From: Pleodorina starrii
Taxonomy: Eukaryota > Chlorophyta > Chlorophyceae > Chlamydomonadales > Volvocaceae
Length of the DNA stretch: 64,000 bases
Direction: 5' to 3'
Assembly: GCA_030267565.1 (NCBI GenBank)
Contig: BRXU01000006.1
Location: 2,096,001-2,160,000, forward strand
Below are positions 37,001-49,000 of the stretch, in pieces; within the stretch, counting starts at the first letter, position 1; each line of letters begins with the position of its first letter. The notes beneath the pieces were generated by a model, which saw nothing but the letters and a program-made list of their open reading frames with translations, was not told the origin of the DNA and ran no database searches. Position numbers and translations under genes: made by a program.

Positions 37001-40000
37001 CCACCGCCGCCGCCGCCGCCTGCAACGGCAGCGGCGCCGCCGCGGCCGAGGCGCAGCCACACATCTTCATCGCTGTAGCCGCAACCGAGCGACCTGCTGC
37101 CGGAACCCGCCGCGCCGCTTGCACCGCCTGGACCGCCGCTGCTACTGACTCCACCGCCTGCGCCTGCCGAGCCGCTGCCGCCGCCGGGATCCTTGCTCCC
37201 CCGCTCCCATTGCATGGCGGCTGAGCAGTGGACCTCCAACTTGGTCGGGGACATGCTCGTGACGCCGGCTTGGCGGCGGGGAGCCACCCGGCCATCCGGC
37301 CCTGGAGCAGCGACAGCCTCCGTCACCGCCGCCGCCAGGACCGTGGTCGCGGCCGGCCCCAGCGTCGGCGCCGGCGTGGCGGCAGCCGAGGCCCCGGCAT
37401 CGACATCGGCCTCCTGCGCCTGAGTTGGCAGCAGCGGCAGCTCCGGCAGCGTGGCTGGGGTACCCGCCGCGGCGGCGTTGACGGGCGCGACGAGCGGCGC
37501 GAGGGGCGGCGGCTGAGGCGGAGGGTGCAAAAGCGGGTGGTGGTGCTGATTTGGGTGCTGCTGCTGTAGGTGCTGCTGCGACGGGTTAGCAGCCATAAGA
37601 GGGACCCCAAAAGGCAGCGCTTGGGTTAGGGGCTGGGTTGGCTCGACTTGCTCGACCTGCGCCTGCCGCCCTGGAAATGCTTCGCCGCCCAGCGCGACCG
37701 CCTGAGGCCCCATCAGGCTGGTAGCGGACGGAGGCGGCTGCACAGCGACCGGCTGCGTGGGCGCGTACGACACTGCCAGCTCCACGCGTTCGTCCGGGCC
37801 CATGCCCACGTGTGTGAACACGTGCAGGCTCCGGAGATCTTGCGTGGGCGCCGCCACCGCTGGCTGCGCTGCGCCGTTCGCTGCCGCCGCCATCAGCCCG
37901 CCTGCCACCGCCGCGGGCTGCGTGGGCGGCAGCGCCTGTGTCGGTGCGACTGCCACCCCCACCGGAAGGGCAACTGCGGCCGCGGCTGCCGCCATCCCGC
38001 CGGTCGCGTGCACCGGAGCTGTGGCCGCCGATGCCCCTTGAGGCGGCCAGAAGGACAGCGTGGGCTGGACCAGCGGTGGCGGCCGCGCCCAGGCGCCGGT
38101 ATCCAACGCCGGCGGCCTCCCCGCAGCCCTAGCCGCCTCCTCGAGCGGAGTTGTGGGCAGCGGCTGAGTAGCGGGCGGCGCCTCGGGCAGCGCCGCTCCT
38201 GGGTCGGCAGGGTCCTCAGCAGCAGCAGCAGCAGCCGCGGCTTCGGGAGCTGCCGTGACCCCGGCGCGCCGGAACGCTGCTGGCATGCCGAGGGGCGGCC
38301 GCGGCTGCGGCCACTGATTCTTCGGCTGCTGCTCCTGTCGCTGCAGTGGCCAGGGCCGCAGGAAGCCCCGCGGCAGTTGCGGCGCCAGCGGCTGTGTCAG
38401 CGGCTGCGTGAGGGGCTGCGTCAACAGGAACGGGGGGTCCGCATCGCCCTCGCCCAGCGCGACCTCGTCGTCTGGCGCCGCCTCGTAAGCTGCAGGCCCT
38501 GCCATCAGCCGTTGCTGCTGCAGCTGCGCGGTTGGCGGCGCCGCCAGATCACCAGCGCGCCCTGGCTCCTCGACGCCCGCGCCGGCGCCCGCGGCTGTAC
38601 CGGCGACACCCGGGAAGGCCCCTTTCGGCGGGCTGTCCAGCAGATCGATTACCTCCACCTCTACCTCCACCTGCGACTCCATGAGCCCGCGCCCCGCCGC
38701 CGCTCCGTCGGGTCCCTCCGCCGCGCGGCGGAACCCCAGCCCCTGCCACATGACCCGTGGGTCGCTGCCTGTGGCGTGGTGGCCGACGCCACGTGCCGGT
38801 GCCAGTCCGTCCGCACCACCGGCGCTGCCGCTGCGGCCCTCGGGGGACATCGAGTCGTGCAGGCTGAGCCGCAGATCCGGCGGCTCCTGCGCGTCCTCCT
38901 CGCCTGGGCGCCACTGCCCCTCCGCCCGCATTGGGCCGGTGGGGGTGGCCGCATGCGGCACAGCAGCTGCGGCCCAGGCTGCCGCAGCCACCACCGCAGC
39001 CTCCGCGGGCGCGGCCCAGCCGTCGCCGCTGGTGGCGGTGCTGCTGCTGCTGATGGTGATGGCCGCTTCGTCGCTGTGGTGGTCACCGTCCTCCGTTGCT
39101 GTGGTGGAGGAGTAGATGGTGATGGCGCTGGGGCTGGAGGACCTCACCGGGCTGCCCGGGCTGCCGCCCGCAGCCCGACCGTTGGCCTCGGGGCCGACGT
39201 CAGCGCCAGCCGTCGCGCCGGCGAGCGGGTGCTGTAGTGGCCCCGGCACCCCTTCCGAGCGCGGTTCCTCCAGCAGCACCGGCCCCGGCAACCCCGACAG
39301 CACCGGCACCCGCAGCAGCGGCCCCGGCGCCAGCCCTAGGGCAAGCTCGTGGAAGGACTCAGCAGAGCCAATGTGCGTCGGCAGCTGCAGCCGCAGCGGC
39401 TTGTCTGCCAGCGAGTGCGCAGCGATCCGTGGGTCAGGCAGCGGCTGAGGCATCTGCGGGTTACCTGGCTGCAGCTGCACCTGACGTGGTTGCGCCTGGC
39501 GCTGGCGATACGGCGGCGCCGGAGGCGGGCCGGAGGGAGACGGGACGGGTTGCTGACACGGCAGGTGCGGGTGCGACGGAGGCTGCGGCCTGAGATAGGG
39601 CTGGGCCTGCAGCGGCGGCTGTTCGGGCTGCGGCTCGGCGGGGATGGGGCACAGCAGCTGCAGCGGCATCGGCGTCTCCAGCACCACCGCCGCCATCAGG
39701 CTGGGCGGCAGCGACGCGTCGGCGGGTCCGGAGCCGAGCTCGCCAGCGCCGCCTGTCAGCGCTGGCTCCGCATCGGCACCCTCTTCAACCCGAATCGCTT
39801 CACTTCCGCCGCGATCACCCGTGCCGCCACCGCCGCCATCAGCGCCACCATCGCCGCAGCCATCGTCCGTCTGGAGTCCTGCTGCCCCGTCAGCTGCTGT
39901 TGCCGTAATAGCGGCAGCGGCAGATGCCTCAGCAGCAGCAGCAGCTGCCCGCTGCTCCGCACCGCTTTGGGGGCCGGCGTTGTTGAGCGGCTGCGTGAGC

Positions 40001-43000
40001 TCGGCAGGGGTACCGCCTCCGAAGAAATCTGGGACCGGCCTGAACTGCGCGTGTTGGCGGTGCATCTGCGCGAGGCGGGCCTGCGCCTGCACCTGCTCCT
40101 GCGCCTGCGTGCCACCCAGCGGCTGAGTGGCGGCACACGCTGCATGCGCCTCCAGCCCGGGCACCCGCGCCGCCAGCGGCGGAAGCGGCCCGGGGGGCCC
40201 TGCCCCAGCTTCTGGCTCCATCGCCGCAGCCGGCGGTCCCTCCTCCGTATGCTGCTGGGCCTGTCGGCCCCAGCCCGGCACGCGCATCGGCCCCGCTTGC
40301 GGCTGTGCACCCTCCGCCCCCGCCGGCTGTGGTTCGCAGCTACGGTCGACGTCCCTCCGCGGCTGGGCCTGTGACAGCGCCAGCGGCAGCAGCGGCGGCG
40401 GCTTGTGCTGCGGCTGCGATTGATGCGGCTGCGACTGAGACTGGGAGAGCGCCAGCGGGCACCGCCGCAGCGGCGTGGCGGCCGCCAGCCGGACGCCGCC
40501 GACGGCGGCGGCGGCGTCGCCGGCCCCCGCGGCGCTACCGACGCCGCCGGCCGCGCCCAGCGGCCTCCCTTGCTTGCCGTACGGCGCCGAAGCGACTACC
40601 GAGGCCCTGCTGCCCGGCACAGCCGATGGCGGGACGCAAAGCGGCCCGGCGCCGACCCGTGGGTCACCAGGAAGCCTCACGCCGGCGGGCGCGCCGTTGA
40701 CCGCGCCGAACGGCGTGCGGTGGGCCCCGGCGGTCACAGGCGAGTCGTCCGCGCCGGCGGCGGCAAGAGTCGCAGCCGCAGCTGCTGCCGCATGGGTACC
40801 GCCGGCGCCGGCCTGGCCGCGGCCGTCTTCATGGGGCTCGGCGTGGGGCCATGTGGTGGGGCCTGGTCCTGGTTCGTGCCCACCAGCTCGCCCGGGCGCT
40901 GCCGGCGTTCGGTCCCATGCCGCCGCCGCCGCCTGCTGCTGCTGCTCTACCGCGGTTGCCGGCTGGCCCTGTGGCTGCTGCTGCGGTTGCTGCAGCTGCG
41001 GAGGCAGCGGCGAGGGCGGGGAATGGACCATGGAGGGTTGCAGGCGGGAGACCAGGGCGCTCACGCCGACAAACTGCTGCAGCGGCTGCAGGATACTCAG
41101 CGGCGCGTGCTGCGGCGGATGCAGTCGGGGAGGCGGCGGCGGCGGTGGCGGCGGCGGCGCAGGTATGGGCCCGGGCGTGCCCTGCGGTGCTGCCATGTGC
41201 GAGGCCCCTGGTTGGAACAGCCCAGGCTGCGTAACGGGTTCCGCCGCATTGGCCGCCGTCACCGCCGCCACCGCGACCGCCAGAGCCGCCAGCGGGGCCA
41301 CGCAGCGCTGCAGAGCCGCGGCCGAGGTGCCGCCGCTGCCGCCCGGTGAGCCGCGCAAGGAGGCAGCGGCCCACTTGGACCCGGATCCTGGGCCTGATGC
41401 AGACTTGGATTTGGATCCCGATCCGGGGCCGCCACTGCCGCGGGCACTGCCTCCCGGGGGAGTTGCCATCCCTACGGAGAGCGCCGCCGTACCCACGGGT
41501 GTCAGCCGCCCGCTGCCACCGCCGCTGCCACCACCGCCACCCACACTGACGCTCAAACTGCCGGCGGCAGCGGCGGCCGCGGCGGCGCTCAGTGCGGCGG
41601 CCAGCGCCGTCAGCCCTCCGCCTTCGCTACCCCGGGGGCTCGCGGCGGATGGCGTGTCCGCAGCTGCTGCCGCTGCAGCCGCTGCTACTGCACGGGCAGT
41701 GGCGGCGGCAGCCGTCGGCCCGAGGGCGGCTTCGCGCAGGGGCGCGCAGCGCAGCGCAAGCGGCGGCAGCGGCGGCGGCGGCGGTCGAAGGGGCGCCCAC
41801 AGGCTTGCAGCCGCGACGAGGCCTGGGACGTCAGCACGGGCCACGGCGGCTCCCGAGTCGATCTGCATCGGCTGAGCCTGCGGGTAGGCCCCCGTTGCCA
41901 GCCCTTGATGCCGTCCCGGGTGCTGTGGCTGCGGCTGTTGCTGCTTCGGCGGCGGCGGCGGAGCCGGTGGCTGCTGCTGCTGCTGCTGTAGGTTGCCGGG
42001 CTGCTGGCTGCGCGGCGGAAGGCGGTCAGCTTGCTGCCGCTGCAACGGCCGCCGCCCGCCGCGCCGCCCGCACCGCCTCGGCTGTGGGGCCTGTTGCTGT
42101 GCTGGCGGCGCCGCTGCTGCGGCCGCAAGCGGCATTGACGGCCCGGCGGCGGCCGCTGCCGCGCCTCCTGTCCCTATCCCTGTCCCTGCTTCCGCTCGCG
42201 GCAGCAGCGGCAGCAGATGCTGTTGCTCCAGGGACGCCATGTAGAGGGAGCAGAGCAGCGTCGAGGTCACAGCGCCCTGAGGAAGGAGAGGAGAGGGGAG
42301 GAGAGGGAAAGTGCCTTCTGTTGGGGCCGCAACATCGAGGACCACCCGGAGCTTGGCCCCGCACCTTCCATACACGCTGCCCGTAGGGACTAGGGAGGGG
42401 TAAAAAGGAAATACCGCAGCGGAGACGGAGACGCCGTTAGCGAACGGACCCGGAACCCAGCAATACGTACCGAACGTACCTGTAACCTTACCAAGACAAA
42501 AAGCACAGCAAATACTTCCTGACGGGTGCCCGACACGGCAAGCATGCTCGCACCAAGGATGGGTTGCCGTACGTACCGCATCTTCCCCAGCGCCGGGAGC
42601 GAGATGCGCCAAAGCGCCATCCACCGAACCCGCACACCACTGCTGCCGCTCTCCATGGTCCTTTCGGTCATCTGCTGGCTCACCGGCCGGGCACCGGTAA
42701 GCCCGGCCAGGTACGATCACGCGACAGCCTTCCTTTCCTCCTTCCCTTTCCTTCCTCTATTTCCTAGGGCCCTGTTCCAACCAGCCCCCTATCAGGGCCC
42801 CAGCCTCACGCGCCTCGGCTTCTTCTTCACTTCCCCGCCCCGTCCCGCCCCGCCTCCGCCTCCGCCTCCGCCTCCGCCTCCGCCTCCGCCTCCGCCTCCG
42901 CCTCCGCCTCCGCCTCCGCCTCCGCCTCCGCCTCCGACCCCGACCCTCTGCCCATCCCTTCCCAGTTCCCAGTTCCCAGTTCCCACCCGGTCACCCACCT

Positions 43001-46000
43001 GCGCTATCCCGGTGGCCTGGCGGTACCAGGTGCGGCCGATGCGCAGGAGGTTGTCGCCCACCGCCTGGCGCAGCAGACACACAACCTCCGAGCGGGGGAT
43101 GGGCCGCTGCTGGGGAAGCTGCGGGGGAGAGGGGAGGGGGAGCGGGAGCGGGCAGGGTAGAGTATATCAGACCAAAGAGGCAGCTGACAGGGCTGACAGA
43201 TGTTGTGGAAACGCTGGGGAGGGTTACCGCAGCGAAGGGACAGAGACGGCGTTAGCGAGGAGGTGGGGGGGGGGTAGGGGCGGGTATACGGGGCGGGGAA
43301 ATAAAGATGTAGCCGCAGCGATGGAATGGAGGCGGCGTTGGCGAGCGGGTCCAGCAATAACGGAGCGGGGGGGGGGAGGGGTTTAATAACGAGCGAGAGA
43401 GGCGGGCCGGGCAGACGGGTTGACGGGGAGGACGAGAGGGAGGACGCGGTGACCAATAGACCCACGGATCGTCGGTAGGCAAGGAGCAGTAGGATGCCCC
43501 CGGATACCCCGGCCCCGGGGGCAATGGCACAACGAGGCAACGTCTGCAGCCCTGGTAGTCTGGTACCATCCCAAGCTGCCCCCCGGATGATGCATGGATG
43601 ATGCACGGACACCGAACCCAATGGGCGGGTGCGTACCCAACAGCCAACCCGCGTTACGCCTCGCCCTGCACATGGCCCGACACAAGCAAAGCTGCCGCGT
43701 CCGAAATCGCCTCCCTCCCTGGTCCCTGCTGCCCACGTCCCCGTCCAGCAGCCCAGCCTTCCAAAGGGCGTATAGCCCCTGGCCCCTGGCCCTGCTAGAC
43801 GCTAGGAACGGGGCGCTAGGCATTAGACGCTGGGCGCTTACCTTGTCTAGGAAGACGGTGTTGAAGGCGGTGTCTGTCCCCGAGGGTGCCGCCCGGTGCG
43901 TCGCCAGCCAGGCTGGGAAGCCCGGGTAGGTGCGGGCCCCCGGGTGGGCGGCGTTGGCGGGCCGGGTGCGCACGCCGTGTACGCCCACGCTGGGGCTCAC
44001 CTCGGCTGGAGTGGCAGCAGCAGCAGGAGGAGGAGGAGGGAGAGGGCAAAGGAGGAATGGGGGGCAGGGCACAGCAGCGCAGAGCAGGACGTGGAGCGGC
44101 GGGGCGCGGAGGCGGCGGCGGCGCGACACGGTGTGGGCAGTGAGGATGGGTGGGGCGAGCAAGCCCCGTGTGCCGCACGGTGCGTTCGGGGACGCTTGAA
44201 GGGGTCCGGGCATTCTGCATTCCGGGACAGATGGGGCCTTCCCCATTATCTCAAGTCCGCCTTCTGTGGGAAGACCGTAAATGCAGTGGTGCCAGAAGCA
44301 TCAGCACAGCACGGCCCTCCTTCCTTCTCCTGATCTGCACCCCGATCGAAGACGAGGAGGAGGAGAACGAGAATGAGTCTCCTCCGAACCTCCTCCTCCT
44401 CCTCTGACAACTGGCCTGACAACTCAATTCCTCCCTGCAAACCCGACCCCCACCGCCTCTCAATTCCATCCTACCGGCCTGACAGGCCCTCCACCTCCCG
44501 CTCGCCCCTGCCCTCGCCACCCACCCACCCACCTCCCCGCAGTATCAGGTAGTCCGGCTGGTCCAGGAGGGGCTCCACCAGGGGCATCAGCCGCCCCTGG
44601 AGCAAACTGTCGTACGCCTTGGTGATGTCAGCGCACACCATGTACACGGCCGGAAGGTGCGCCGCAGCGCGAGGCGCCGGCGGTTGCAGAGCAGGACACG
44701 AGGGCGCGGCCGCCTGTCGCACCGCCGCCGCCGCCGCCGGCGGCGGCGGCCGCTGCTCTGAGGATGGCGCCGTCGCTGCCGCTGCGCGGTCATGGCCGCG
44801 GTCCCTGTCGACCGCCGTGGGGCCGGCGGCGCCGGGTGCAGCGCGGCGCCGCCGCTTGGGGTACTCGGGTTCGGGTCCGCGGACAGCTTCAGCTTCAGCG
44901 CACCTGTCCTGATAGCCCGGGCCCCGGGTACCCGGGGCCCTGACAGGCTCCGGAGTCGCTCCCCACTCGCGCTGTCGCTTCCGGTTCGGAGGCACCTGCC
45001 CGCCGGCGGCGCCGCTGGCGGCGGTGGCTCCCGCCCGCGTGCGTCGTCGCCCTCTTCCCCGGGATACGAGGGCCGCAGCGCCCAGAGATGGCGCGGTCGG
45101 TGCTTGTGCGACAGCGGCGGCCGCCGTGGTTGCCACTGGCGCGGCAGCGGCAGCTATCGCTGCCGCTGCTACGGAAGGCGCCTCGGCCGTGGCTGCTGCT
45201 TCTGTGGGCGCCATCGCTGCTGTGGCCGCGCCTGCTGATGCCGCTGCTGCAGTGGTGGGCGCTGCAGCGGCGACTCCCCGGGCTGCGGCTGCCGGCCCTG
45301 CTGCCGAGGGGCCCTGCCCACCTGCCGTCACGGTAGCAGCCGGGTCCTGCGCGTAGGGCGGCCTGCTCCCCACACCCATGCCCGCAGTAACTGGGGCAGC
45401 GCCTGCACCCCTTGCCGCAGTCTGTGGTTTCTGCTGCTGCTGCCGCTGCTGCTGCCGCTGCTTCTGTTGCTTCTGTTGCTGCTGACGCGGTGACCCCCTG
45501 GGCAGCCAGCTGTGGAGGGGGCGCATGCGCCCGAGCAGCGCGTGCCGCTGCAGGCGCTGCGGCGCCTTGTGCGTGCCTTGGCGGTGCTCCGGCTGCTGCC
45601 GCAGTTCGGCCGCTGCCCCCGGCCCTGCCCCTTGCGCCGGCACTCCCGCTTCCCCCGCTCCCGCCGCTGGCGCCCCCGCTCCCGCCCCCGCCCCCGCCAC
45701 TGCTGCAGGCCCTGCAGCCACCCTCAGCGACCTGACGAAAGGCGCGTATGCCCGGTAGATGCCGTCCATTCCGAACACGGAGCAGCCCAGCACACCGGGC
45801 CGCCGCTCCAGGGAAGCCTTGAGGGCCTACAGGGAGGGCGACGGCAAATGCCAAGGGGTGTTGGGGTCCATGTTTGTGAGAATTACCTGCGTAGAAATCT
45901 TGAGCCCTGGACGGAGCAGGGGCCGTTGAGAACCAGCCCAACACGGTACCGATGAGGTCGAGTTGTAAGGGAGAGTGTAGCGAAGGGGACTGCGGAGCAA

Positions 46001-49000
46001 AGCAGGCATGCCAGCCTTGCCAGGGTGCGCACGGTGCAGCATCGGCAGCACGACACGGCGAGAGACACAAGGCGGAATGAACAAAAGGAGGTCTAGGTCG
46101 CGACCTGCAAGCCGCAACGCGCCCAGCCACGACGCATGGGGCCGCACTCGACGCCCGTGGTGTCCCAGGCCAGGCCATCAGATCACCCCAACCCACGCCA
46201 CGCCAACCCACCCCAACCCACGCCAACCCACGCCACGCCACGCCACCCACCCCAACCCACGCCACGCCACGCCACCCACCCCAACCCACGCCAACCCACG
46301 CTACGCCACGCCACCCACCCCAACCCACCCCAACCCACGCCAACCCACGCCACGCCACGCCACCCACCCCAACCCACGCCAACCCACGCCACGCCACGCC
46401 ACCCACCCCAACCCACGCCAATCCACGCCACCCACCCCAACCCACGCCAAACCACGCCAACCCACGCCACGCCACGCCACCCACCCCCACCCACCCCACC
46501 CCACGCCAACCCACGCCACGCCACGCCACCCACCCCAACCCACGCCAACCCACGCCACGCCACGCCACCCACCCCAACCCACGCCAACCCACGCCAACCC
46601 ACGCCACCCCACGCCACCCACCCCAACCCACCCCAACCCACGCCAACCCACGCCACGCCACGCCACCCACCCCAACCCACGCCAACCCACGCCACGCCAC
46701 GCCACGCCACCCACCCCAACCCACCCCAACCCACGCCAACCCACGCCAACCCACGCCACGCCACGCCACGCCACGCCATGGGCGGCCCTACCAGCTGCGT
46801 GTTCTGCAGCACGTTGTTGAAGCTCTTGAAACTCAGCGTCACCACCTCCCGCCGCTCGCTCCCGCACCGACCCGCGCGCCGCTTCCGACCGCCGCCAGCG
46901 CCGCCGCCACCACCACCCGCGCTGCCGCCAGCACCGCCGCCGCCGCCACCACCGCCTGTCGCGCCAGCAGCGAGCCCTCCCTGCGCCACCTCCACCTCCA
47001 TATCCGCCGGACCCACGGCTGCCACCGTCGCGCTCGTCGCTGCTGCCGTCGCGGCCCCCGATCCAGCCCACGCTGCTGCAGTCGCGGCCACCCCGGCGGC
47101 ACCACTCCCCGCCGAATGGAGCCGCCGCCTCTGCGGCGGCGGCGGCGCGATCGCTGCCCCCTGTGATGCCCCTCCCGGCTGCTGCCCCCGGTTTCGCGGC
47201 TGTGGGAACTTGGCCTTGGTGGGCTTCCCCAGGTTGACGATGGGTCTCATGCCGGCCATCTTGGGCACCAGCCTCAGCCGGGCGGGACCCAGGGGTCGGC
47301 TGGACAGCAGCCGTTGGGCCTCAGACCGAGAGATGGCCTGTCGGTGGAGAGGGGTAGAGAGGGAAAGAGGGGGAGATGGAAGAGGAAGGGGAAGGGGGCG
47401 GAGTAGTGAGGGTGAGAGAGATTGGAGCAGCAGGCGGGCGGGGGGTTTAGCGTGTCAAGTGGAGATGCTCGGTCAACGTCCAAGGGAAAAAGAGGAGGGC
47501 GCCGGGTCGGCCATGGAGTGGGGTCCGGGAAGGAAGGCAGGGCCGAGTGGGCGCAGGGACGCGGACGTCGCGGTAGCCGCGACTATAGGAATGTGGAGGC
47601 GGTCGAGAGGGGACGCTTCCTCCGCGCGGCGACGAGATGGGAGGCTGGCCTGACGCGGGAGCTGCAATACCGACAACACTCCCGACAACCCTATTCCGCG
47701 CGTCTCTTACGGTGGGCTGGGCCGCTGTACGGCGGGCTGGGCCGCTGTACTCTACTCCCACCTGCAGCCGGTTCTCCGCGAGGTCCCGCACCGCCGCCCC
47801 CTGCAGCCTGGCCCACACCGGCTTGCGGTAGTAGAACACCTGGGAGACAGGCGGGGGGGGGGGGGGGCGGAGAATGAGGAGGAGGGAGGGGCCGGCCGCG
47901 GGTGTGAGGTCGGGCCAAAGGCGGGGGACGGTGGGGTGGCAGCGACACGGTGCAGCTTGTTTGGCGCGTGGGTGCTCCAGCCGCAGCGCTGGACTAGTAT
48001 AGTGAGCTGGACGAGTGTAGTGAGCCGCTCCCCTCCCCCACTGCCTGGTATGCCGTACCTGCTGCTTGTACGGCTCGCTCTCCGTGACGTAGAAGTTGGC
48101 TCGCAGCAGCGGCACCGCCAGGTCCCTCAGCAGCCAGACCACCCAGCAGATCAACAGCCGCTGGTCGGCCACGTGTCGGTCTCGGGGCCGTGGGCGGGGG
48201 CCGGGCCGTGGGCGGGGGCGAGGTTGGTCGCCTGCGGGAAACGACGGTTGGGTAACGAAAAGCGCCGTAAAGCATCTGTGGATTTGACTGCCTGAAGCGT
48301 CCACCGCGGCAAAACCCAGTGAACAAGCCATACCTCCGGGCTAGCTCCGAAATCCCAAAATGTTCCGCCTTCCTTCCCCAAACGCCCACGCGTTGCTCGT
48401 GTAATGCAGCGCCCTCCTGCGCTACAAACCGTAAACAGGCAAAAGGGTTGTCCCGCGGACGACCTGCCCAACACGCCTTCCCCCACCTTGCGGCGCGGCC
48501 CTGGGCGCTGGGCGCTGCTGGCCGCCCGGCCCCAGCCCTGCGGAAGCCGCCGCCCCCGGCATCCACTCCATGGCCGCCGTCCGCAGCCCCTGCGCCGCCA
48601 TGTGGGCGGTCAGGTGCTCGTGGCGGCGGAGCGACACGAAGCGGTGGAGCAGCCGGCACAACATCCTGACGGCGCGATCGCGGGGAACAAGGGCGGTAAG
48701 ACTATGAGGGGAACAAGGGCGGTAAGAGTATGAGGGGAACAGGGGCGGTAAGAGTATGAGGGGAACAGGGGCGGTAAGAGTATGAGGGGAACAGGGGCTG
48801 TAAGAGTATGAGGGGAACAAGGGCGGTAAGAGTATGAGGGGAACAGGGGCGGTAAGAGTATGAGGGGAACAGGGGCGGTAAGAGTATGAGGGGAACAAGG
48901 GCGGTAAGAGTATGAGGGGAACAGGGGCGGTAAGAGTATGAGGGGAACAGGGGCGGTAAGCGTACGACCCACAGTCCGAACGGAGTGTAAAAACAGTACA

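Larger units (their letters stand above)
35657..42276 (-). other. TERT: TERT exon 15: motif B' end, ~2,150-aa insertion, motif C
   Basis: A single open exon of 6,620 nt. It starts GAVTSTLLCSLYM (second half of motif B') and ends LLMRLIDDFFILTTS (motif C; catalytic Asp codons at 35680-35685). Between them lie about 2,150 residues dominated by Ala, Gly, Pro and Gln, with recurring TQPL units and poly-Gln, poly-Ala and poly-Gly runs. Incoming and outgoing phases both fit the neighbouring exons. With base composition near 70% GC a stop is expected about every 60 codons by chance, so a run of 2,206 codons in just this frame argues for coding selection. The longest overlapping frames on the other strand stop after about 530 codons. 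Hidden in-phase introns cannot be ruled out without RNA. Confidence 0.75.

Noticed and set aside
36214..41875. Long plus-strand open frames opposite TERT exon 15 (36214-37224, 37648-39237, 40475-41875)
   Set aside because: They are the complement of the low-complexity coding exon: Arg- and Ala-rich, with no domains or splice logic. GC-rich codon bias leaves opposite frames open.
44895..47653. Long periodic open frames on both strands over the minisatellite (Gly-Val-Gly-Trp type and Asn-Pro-Arg-His-Ala type)
   Set aside because: Translations of a simple tandem repeat lying in an intron. Both strands and several frames are open, so openness carries no information.
48686..48960. CRISPR-like array of 26-bp repeats
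   Set aside because: Units are directly adjacent without spacers, inside a eukaryotic intron. It is a minisatellite.
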